A DNA stretch of 64,000 nt from Dactylonectria macrodidyma. Its lineage: Eukaryota > Ascomycota > Sordariomycetes > Hypocreales > Nectriaceae. The stretch is taken from the NCBI GenBank assembly GCA_020744425.1, contig JAGMUV010000004.1, positions 1,798,001 to 1,862,000 of the forward strand, given 5' to 3'. The position numbers were made by a program, and so were the translations under genes. Below the pieces are notes generated by a model. That model worked only from the letters and a program-made list of their open reading frames with translations. It had not been told where the DNA came from and made no database searches. Below are positions 57,088 through 64,000 of this stretch, one piece after another; positions within the stretch are counted from its first letter, which is position 1, and the number at the start of each line of letters is the position of its first letter.

Positions 57088-58368
57088 ATGACTTCCATAT
57101 TTCTGTACGCATCGCAAAGACCCCGCGCTTGACGATACGGCAGCTAATCCTCCACCCAGTACTGGCGCGACTGGTTATGTGGGCGGACAAGTCCTCCACG
57201 AGCTCTCGCGAAGCCACCCAGAGTACGCCATTGCGGCGCTGATCCGCAATGGCGAAGTGGCCAAGCGCATCGCCAGCAGCTTCTCCAACGTGCGCGCCGT
57301 CGTCGGAGACCTAGACGACTCGCATCTTATCGAGGAGGAGGCGTCCAAGGCCAATGTCGTGTTACGCATGTTCTTTCCAGTGGTGTTTGTGGTTGAGATA
57401 AGCGCTGACTGTGGACCGTAGATCTTGCTTCGAATAAGCATCTGGGCAGCTTCCAGGCGATTCAGCGAGGTCTAGAAAAGCGAGGGTCTCCTTGTAAGAC
57501 ACCCGTCTGACATCTCGCCAGTGTATTTGCATTTGAACGCGGAGTCACTGACGTCTTGCCCTACAGCATTCTGGATCCAAATCTCCGGCGCCAGCGCCCT
57601 CGCAGCAGGAGAACTATCATCGCCATCCTTCGTCCCCGGCTCAGCCTCATCCTCCGTATACGACGACGTAGCCGACGTCGCTGACCTCCGCAAGCTGTTC
57701 CGCGCCCACCCGGGGCGCGTGGTGGACAACTATCTCCTCGACGTGGCCAAGAAGAGCCCCTCAATCAAGACGGCGCTCGTGCTGCCGCCCATCATCTACG
57801 GCGTCGGCGAGGGCCCCGTCAACCAGCGCAGTATCCAGATCTTGACGCTGTCCAAGGTGGCATTGGAGAGGGGCAAGGCTATCACTGTGGGTAAGGGTGA
57901 GAGCCGCTGGGGGAACGTCCATGTGGGAGATATTGGGAAGTTGTTTGCTTCGCTGGCCGAGGCGGGCGCCAAGGGCAACGAGGATGAGGCGCTATGGGGC
58001 GACAATGGCATCTACCTGACCGGCACGGGCGAGATTGTAAGGGCCCTCTCTCTCTCTCTCTCTCTTCTTCCTATACAGCCCTCAAACTGACACATCGCAC
58101 CTAGTCCTGGCTCGAAATCTCTCAAAGAATCGGCCGCGACGCTCACGACAAGGGCTACATCGCCACGGCCGAGGTGGAATCGCTCGTCAGCCCGGAGGTG
58201 GACGCGCTACTGCCGGCGGCGGCCGTGCTGTTCGGCAGCAACGCCCGGAGCAAAGCACGTCGGGGCACCGAGCTGCTCGGGTGGAAGCCCGCCGGGGAGG
58301 GTCTGGAGGCCGAGATCCCGAGGGCCGTGGAGGAGGAGGCCAAGAGGTTGGGGATTAGCAAGATCTAG
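57088..58368 (+). CDS. NAD(P)-binding epimerase/reductase-like protein (extended SDR)
   Basis: Five exons (57088-57104, 57160-57365, 57422-57493, 57567-58036, 58105-58368) give 342 residues. The protein is an atypical extended SDR: MTSIFLTGATGYVGGQVL (Rossmann loop), AALIRNG, VVGDLDD, then VLHLASNKHLGSFQAIQRGLEKR. The usual active-site Tyr-x3-Lys is not obvious, as in other NAD(P)-binding regulatory or dehydratase-like members. VLPPIIYGVGEGPVNQRSIQI and WGNVHVGDIGKLF follow. The second intron starts with GC (57366) instead of GT, because this alone restores the family sequence at the junction. The fourth intron carries a CT repeat. Function and substrate are unknown; it is probably cytosolic. 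Confidence 0.85.
58045..58066. repeat. (CT)n microsatellite within an intron
   Basis: A CT dinucleotide run lies just inside the fourth intron of the epimerase-like gene, after the GTAAGG donor. It could vary in length between strains. It also forms a pyrimidine tract but is far from the acceptor. Confidence 0.75.
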
Positions 58369-59037
58369 ATAGCCGATACATCTACACACAGGGAGTGATT
58401 CCCTCATCATCAGTCATGAATTCTCGTTGATTCGCCTCCATTAAAACCCCCTCAATTAAATGGATCATCTCCATCTGGGAACCGATTCCGCTCGTCTCGT
58501 CCAGACCCACTGTCGATCCAAATCGGGCAGGTAAAGCGCATTCCAAATCCCCATTCATGAAGCTTCACTTATGACCCCTCACTCATGATTCGCGTGCGCT
58601 TACAACTGGCCTTTTTCAACAATGCACGCAGAAAGCGCCATATTGACCTATACGGGACATGAGCACTCCTTCCTCTTCAGTAAATCCTCAAATAAAGTCA
58701 GCCTCAGTCCTCCCATTGGCGCCAATAACATCCTGATAAGGAATGTTTCCGCGCCCCCACTTCAGAGCTACCCCGCGATCCACCTCGTTGCTTGTCATTA
58801 CCTATCGCGAGACTCAACATCGTTGGTCATACAACCTCTCCCCTCCCAGCTGACAGCGTGACGCAACTTGCTCGAAACGCTTTGTCCCGTCGGGTTGCCG
58901 AGAAAGCACCATCTGAATCCCGATCTCGGCCCCGGTTTTCCCGATAAAAGAGATTCGTGCCTGTGGCCTTGCGAACAACCATCCCTCCTTCAACAACACA
59001 ACCCGTCTCACTCGATAGAGATCTTTTGCTCTTCACA
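58369..59037. other. intergenic region
   Basis: Promoter and leader of the aldehyde dehydrogenase gene. No further gene is recognised. Confidence 0.5.
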
Positions 59038-60656
59038 ATGGCTCCCGCGTTCCTCGAGCTCGAGGCGCCCAACGGTGTCAAATACACCCAGCCCACGGGA
59101 CTCTTCATCAACAACGAGTTTGTCGAGTCCTCCAGCGGCCAGACAATCACGTCGATTGATCCCGCGTTGGTTCCCCCAGTATGCCTGTCCAATCACTGCG
59201 CCCTGCTAACCTGCGTGGACAGCACCGAGCAAGTCATCGCCGCCGTTCAGGCCGCCGATGCCAACGATGTCGACAAGGCCGTCAAGGCGGCTCGGGCCGC
59301 ACTGAAGCATGCCTCTTGGAAACTTCTCCCCGCGTCGGACCGCGGCCAGTTGATGGCGCGTCTGGCTGATCTCATGGAGGCTAACAAGGAACTTTTGGCA
59401 ACGATTGATGCCTGGGACAACGGTTTGTTCCGTCAGATGTTGAGTTTCACGGCTGTGATGCTGACAACTTTGCAGGAAAGACATACCAAGAGGCCCTGGA
59501 GACAGACCTCGTCGAAGCCGTCGGGGTGATCCGCTACTACTCAGGCTGGGCAGACAAGACCTTCGGCCAGACCATCAACACGACGCCGCAAAAGTTCGCA
59601 TACACGATCCGCCAACCCGTCGGGGTCGTCGCTCAGATCATCCCCTGGAACTACCCGCTATCCATGGCGACGTGGAAGCTGGGCCCCGCGCTGGCCTGCG
59701 GTAACACCGTCGTGCTTAAGGCGGCCGAGCAGACGCCCCTGAGCATTCTTGTTTTTGCTAAGTTGATCAAGGAAGCTGGCTTCCCTCCGGGTGTCGTCAA
59801 CATCGTCAACGGCCTAGGCCGCGATACGGGTGCGGCGTTGGTACAGCACCCTCTTGTGGATAAGATTGCCTTTACCGGCTCTACGGCGACAGCTACCAGC
59901 ATTATGGGCATTGCAGCCAAGACGCTTAAAAACATCACCCTCGAAACTGGTGGCAAGTCCCCCCTAATCGTCTTCTCCGATGCCGACCTAGAACAGGCCG
60001 TCAAGTGGTCGCACTTGGGTATCATGTCAAACCAAGGCCAGATCTGCACTGCTACATCTCGAATACTAGTGCAAGATGACATCTACGACAAGTTCCTCGC
60101 CGAGTTCCTCTCGACCGTTAAGACGGTCAGCATAGTCGGCGACCAGTGGAACAAGGAGGCGTACCAGGGGCCACAGGTATCTAAAGTCCAATACGACCGC
60201 GTCCTCGAGTACGTCGAGATCGGCAAGAAGGAGGGCGCGACGCTGGCTGCCGGTGGCCACCCTGTGCAGGTCGGCGACAAGGGCAAGGGCTTCTTCGTCG
60301 CGCCGACCGTCTTCACCGACGTGAAGCCCGAGATGCGCATCTTCCGCGAGGAAATCTTCGGCCCCGTCGTTGCCATCGCGCGGTTCAAGACCGAGGACGA
60401 GGCTATTGCCCTGGCTAACGACACTACCTACGGTCTCGGCGCAGCTGCCTTTACGACTGATCTAGAACGCGCCCACCGCGTTGCCGCCGAGATCGAGGCC
60501 GGCATGGTCTGGATCAACAGCAGTCAAGATTGCGACCCCCGCGTGCCATTCGGAGGCGTCAAGCAGAGCGGCATCGGCAGAGAGCTAGGCGAGGCCGGAC
60601 TCGAGGCTTACTCTCAGATCAAGGCAGTCCATATCAATATGGGCACCAAGCTGTAG
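59038..60656 (+). CDS. aldehyde dehydrogenase (NAD(P)+)
   Basis: Three exons (59038-59165, 59223-59422, 59476-60656) encode 502 residues, all in frame. The protein is a standard ALDH of the ALDH1/2 group: IPWNYPLSMATWKLGPALACGNTVVLKAAEQTP, FTGSTATATSIM (cofactor loop), general base Glu266 in LETGGKSP, and catalytic Cys300 in NQGQICTATSR. EEIFGPVVAI and PFGGVKQSGIGRELG follow. It oxidises aldehydes to acids. No N-terminal targeting peptide is visible, so it is probably cytosolic. There is no clear link to the neighbouring genes. Confidence 0.95.
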
Positions 60657-61187
60657 GCACAAGTAAAAGATTCACGACGAAGACGATGCAAAGAGTAGAG
60701 TTTTTAAATAAATGATGTATTAGTTAAAAGAGATGAAATGATATCCGGGCTTCCTGCATTCTGAACCCTCTTGTGTTTGATCCAAGCGATTGATATAAAC
60801 AGCTATTGAAACCGGGAAGAGACGATGCAACACAGAAAAGGACTTCCCCGTCGGTTTTCGGGTCTCAATATGATAGTCAAAAGTGATCTATAGAATTGAA
60901 GTTTTGTGGGAAAACAGACAAAGGAGAAAAAAGAAGAAAGAACACATAAAAAAAATGATGTTAGATCGTCTAGCCAGACGAGTTTCGTAGGTCAACCATC
61001 CCCGACTCCTTGGAAGTTGAAACCGTAATCATTTCCCCATCCTCCCCTCACCCCTTCCCTTAGGTACTCCAAATGAGCCCGTAGGCCATTATAGCATAAA
61101 AGCAAGACGTGATCCCGGCCGATACATGGGCGAATTAGGAAAACCAAAAGCAAAGAACGCCTTCATACATGGGAAAGTAAAGTTCGT
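60657..61187. other. intergenic region between convergent genes
   Basis: The 3' flanks of the aldehyde dehydrogenase and the ankyrin gene, partly A-rich. No further feature is recognised. Confidence 0.5.
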
Positions 61188-63902
61188 CTACCGCTTCAGG
61201 CGGCCGTCGTTAAGAATCTGGACGGCCTCATCCCAGCCGCGGGAGGCGGCGATCTCGGTGACGCTGCGGCCGAGCTCGTCGCGGACCTCGAGGTCGACGC
61301 CGGCCTTGTCGGCAAGCAGACGCAGGACGGTCTCGTCGCCGTTCTCGACGGCCTGCATGATGCCGTTCCAGCCCCGGTACAGCTTGTTCGGGTCTGCGCC
61401 GTTCTCCAGCAGAAACTCGAGGATCTCCGTGTCGTCGCGGTGTCGGCGGAGGGCCTTGACCACGGGGAGATGCTCACCAGGAGAGTTGAGGTCAGCGCCG
61501 CCTTCCTTGACGAGAAATTGGACGATGTCACGGCGGTCTTCTCGGATGGCGGAGGTGAGCGGGGAGAAGACGCCACCGTTCTTGTCTTCAACGGAGACGC
61601 CAGCCGCGATGAGCAGCTTGACGGATTCGAGCTGGCCAGCGACGACAGCCATCTCCATGACTCCCTTGAAGGCGCGGGGCTCGGCGAGGACAGCCAGGAT
61701 GCGCTTGAGAATGGCCGGGTTGCGAACAGCCATGCAGACGGGCCAGTCTTGGCCACGAATGTTAGGATCAGCGCCACGGGCCAGCAGCGTGTCGATCATG
61801 TCGATACGGTTCTCGCGGATGGCCGTCGTCAGCGGCGAGTGGCCCTTGGGCGTCTTGTCGTTGGCGTTCAGGCCCTGGTCCAGCAGCCAGTTGAGCGCCT
61901 CCATGTTGTTGACGCTGACGGCCGTCTCGACGATGCCCTTGGGCGAGCGCAGGTTGGCGCCCGCGGCGACGAGGGGAGCGAGGTATTGGAGCCTGTTGTG
62001 CGTGATGCACTTGAAGGCCGGATACTCGGACGCCGGAGTATTAGGGTCGGCGCCGTTGGCCAGCAGCAGCTGGAAGATGTCGTTGCGGTTGTCGCGGATC
62101 GATGTGCACAAAGGTGTGTAGACACCGTCCTTCTTAGCGTTAGGGTCGACGCCGTGCTTGAGCAGCACGCGGACCGACTCGAGGTTGTTAACGGAGGTTG
62201 CGAGCTCCATGATGCCGGGACACTTCTTGTAATCGGCGCCGTGGGCGAGCAGAATCTGCAAGCAGGGAGTCTGATATGTCGCCGGCCACAGCATGTGCTT
62301 GGGGCCGGGGAGGTTAGGGTTGGCGCCGTGGTCCAACAAGCTGTTGACGATGTCGACGCGAGAGTTCTGGATGGCCTCGAACAAGGCCGTCTTGCCCTCG
62401 CGGCTCTTGTTGTTGGGGTCGGAGCCGTAGTCGAGTAACAGGTCGACGAGCTTCTTGGGCGTCTTCTTGCTAGTGGCGGCGATGACGAGCGTGTCACCCG
62501 AGGCCGTGAGCTGATCTGGGTTGCCGCCGTAGATGAGCAGCAGGTGCACCATGTTGAGGTTGTTGCGGATGGCGGCTTCGGAGAGGGGAGACTCCTGGTC
62601 GTGGCCGCCGTCGAGGTTCGGATCGGCGCCGTACTTGAGCAGCGGGACAGCCGAGGCGAGAGATCCCCGCTCGACGGCCGTGAGCAGCGGGCCGGAGCCG
62701 TTGCGGTCCACGACGTTAGGGTCGGCGCCGAAGAGCAGCAGCAGCCTGACGCTCTCGGCATCTCCGTTCAGGACGGCCTCCTTGAGGGCCAGCTGGTCGG
62801 ACCCGGTGTTGGGGTTGACGCCGCGGTCCAGCAGCTGCTCGACGAGCTTGTGATTCTTGCCGCGGACGGCCGACAGCAGCGCGCTCCTGAGGTTGACGGC
62901 GTCGCCGCCGGCCGCGCTCCGGGGATTCCATCGAGGCATGGCGGCCGGGTCGGCCTTGAGCCGGACCACCTTGGTGTTGTTGTTGAGCTCCAGCCCGGCG
63001 AGCTCTTCTAGGCTGGCCTCGGCGCTCTCCGACATGCCCGAGTGCGAGTGCGTCTCGTGCGCCTCGTCGAAGGTGCTCATGCGGTCGAACGTCGCCGTCG
63101 TCCCTGAGTGATACCGCTCGTTGGAGCTGACCGAGCTGGCCGTGTGGCCGTTGCCGCTGTACTGGCGGATGTGGTCGGCACTGGGGCTGACGATGTTCTC
63201 ATTATGCATAGATGAAGACCGCTCAGTCCAAGGAAGAGGAGGCAGAGGAGGCTGAGAATGTTGAGACGGGGCAGTATTGCCTTCAACGCCGCGATGCTGC
63301 GACGACGAAGACGGCCGGTAGTGAGAGGCCGGTCCGTCGGATGTCTTGCTCCGGGAGATGCCGGCGCGGTGGTCCATCCGGTCCAGCGCGGCGGCCAAGC
63401 CGGTATACCCAATGCCCATCTCCCTCTCAATCTTCTCATTGCCAATGCTCCACTGGAACATGAGGGCGCTCATGCGCAGGCTCTCGCGGGTCTTGCCCAG
63501 GGCGCCAATCATGCGGTCGATGTCGTGGTCGCCAAAGATCTTGCCCCAGCCGCGGCGCATGCGGCCCATGGCGCCCTTGCGCTCGTTCTCGAGGAACTTG
63601 CCGAGCATCTGTTCCAGCAGCTGGAAGTCGGCCTGCGTCACCCGGAACTTCTTGCTGAGCTCCGAGATGACGTCGCTGGGGAAGGCCTGGCCGGTGCGGA
63701 TGCACTCGCCCAGGCCGGCCTCGATGGAGAAGAGGATCTCACAGGTGTCGAGGAAGTCGTGGGCCAGCGTGTCGAGCCCGTTCGGCTGCTTGGTGACGGT
63801 GCTGAGGTACTCGAGCATGCGGATCGACACGCGGTCTCCCACCGAGGTGGTCTTGTGGCAGAGCTCCAGACACTGCGTCTGGGCCTTGGTTGAGGACGTC
63901 AT
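61188..63902 (-). CDS. large ankyrin-repeat protein with fungal N-terminal helical domain
   Basis: This is a single-exon, 904-residue protein starting at 63902 (MTSSTKAQTQ). The first 180 residues are helical (CLELCHKTTSVGDRVSIRMLEYLSTVTKQ, DFLDTCEILFSIEAGLGE, FRVTQADFQLLEQMLGKFLENERKG) and resemble the N-terminal domain of fungal STAND/ankyrin proteins. A Ser/His/Pro-rich linker (about 185-310) follows. About 15 ankyrin repeats then reach the C terminus, with the typical LLxxGADPN and PLxxAIRENRxDIxxxLL patterns. There is no NTPase. It is probably a cytosolic scaffold. The coding region is G+C-rich, so the many long frames on other strands are shadows. Its promoter is mostly outside the window. 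Confidence 0.88.
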   Translation of the reverse strand: MTSSTKAQTQCLELCHKTTSVGDRVSIRMLEYLSTVTKQPNGLDTLAHDFLDTCEILFSIEAGLGECIRTGQAFPSDVISELSKKFRVTQADFQLLEQMLGKFLENERKGAMGRMRRGWGKIFGDHDIDRMIGALGKTRESLRMSALMFQWSIGNEKIEREMGIGYTGLAAALDRMDHRAGISRSKTSDGPASHYRPSSSSQHRGVEGNTAPSQHSQPPLPPLPWTERSSSMHNENIVSPSADHIRQYSGNGHTASSVSSNERYHSGTTATFDRMSTFDEAHETHSHSGMSESAEASLEELAGLELNNNTKVVRLKADPAAMPRWNPRSAAGGDAVNLRSALLSAVRGKNHKLVEQLLDRGVNPNTGSDQLALKEAVLNGDAESVRLLLLFGADPNVVDRNGSGPLLTAVERGSLASAVPLLKYGADPNLDGGHDQESPLSEAAIRNNLNMVHLLLIYGGNPDQLTASGDTLVIAATSKKTPKKLVDLLLDYGSDPNNKSREGKTALFEAIQNSRVDIVNSLLDHGANPNLPGPKHMLWPATYQTPCLQILLAHGADYKKCPGIMELATSVNNLESVRVLLKHGVDPNAKKDGVYTPLCTSIRDNRNDIFQLLLANGADPNTPASEYPAFKCITHNRLQYLAPLVAAGANLRSPKGIVETAVSVNNMEALNWLLDQGLNANDKTPKGHSPLTTAIRENRIDMIDTLLARGADPNIRGQDWPVCMAVRNPAILKRILAVLAEPRAFKGVMEMAVVAGQLESVKLLIAAGVSVEDKNGGVFSPLTSAIREDRRDIVQFLVKEGGADLNSPGEHLPVVKALRRHRDDTEILEFLLENGADPNKLYRGWNGIMQAVENGDETVLRLLADKAGVDLEVRDELGRSVTEIAASRGWDEAVQILNDGRLKR

Positions 63903-64000
63903 GATGGCGGCGCTCCGCTTGGTGGTGAGCTGCCGGGAGACGACTTGAGGAGGAGGGCCGGCCTGGTGTTGGTGATACGGCTGACGGCGGATGCTCCGAG
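63903..64000. other. right-edge DNA, leader of the ankyrin gene
   Basis: Only 98 bases of the 5' flank are present. No promoter element can be called. Confidence 0.4.

Noticed and set aside
1..64000. tRNA, rRNA, CRISPR or intact transposon
   Set aside because: No B-box with cloverleaf context, no regularly spaced repeats, and no transposase or reverse transcriptase motif was seen.

Overview
The window looks like nuclear DNA from a filamentous ascomycete, probably a sordariomycete of the order Hypocreales. The genes carry short introns (about 47-140 nt) with RCTRAC-like branch points. The gene set is typical of such fungi: a LysM chitinase, a CBM1 cellulase, a Zn2Cys6 regulator, a NACHT-type NLR and HET/ankyrin/TPR proteins. 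Genus cannot be fixed by eye. No rRNA, tRNA, CRISPR array or intact transposon was seen.

Layout. 0.6-6 kb: a divergent alpha-glucoside module, an intracellular GH13 alpha-glucosidase and an MFS alpha-glucoside permease. They share a long promoter holding six copies of a palindromic CGGWCCG motif. 8.6-12.5 kb: a secreted LysM/CBM18/GH18 chitinase, tail to tail with a mucin-like membrane protein. 15-24 kb: a TPR protein, a DUF4419 protein, an epoxide hydrolase, a short-chain dehydrogenase and a small secreted coiled-coil protein. 25.4-29.4 kb: a spliced NLR with an alpha/beta-hydrolase (SesB-like) domain, NACHT and hypervariable tandem repeats. 31-37 kb: a CBM1-GH5 endoglucanase, an NADP-dependent enoyl reductase-like protein and an amino acid permease.

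38.6-48.3 kb is a decayed accessory stretch. It contains an orphan C-terminal part of a large secreted (chitinase-tail-like) protein, a GH12-like gene with stop codons, a HET-domain protein tail, an ankyrin fragment and an ALDH6 relic with an internal deletion. Most of the stop codons can be explained by C:G to T:A transitions, as repeat-induced point mutation would produce. An intact orphan gene of unknown function (42.0-42.8 kb) sits inside this stretch.

49-64 kb returns to ordinary intact genes: an FMN 2-hydroxyacid oxidase, a DHDPS/KDG-aldolase family enzyme, a DUF4267 membrane protein, a Zn2Cys6 transcription factor, an NAD(P)-binding epimerase-like protein, an aldehyde dehydrogenase and a 904-residue ankyrin protein.

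The strongest leads are the CGGWCCG promoter array, the repeat-bearing NLR, and the mutated island with its intron-like direct repeat. Exon coordinates were derived by hand from splice signals and reading-frame continuity. No database was searched, so family names rest on motif recognition.
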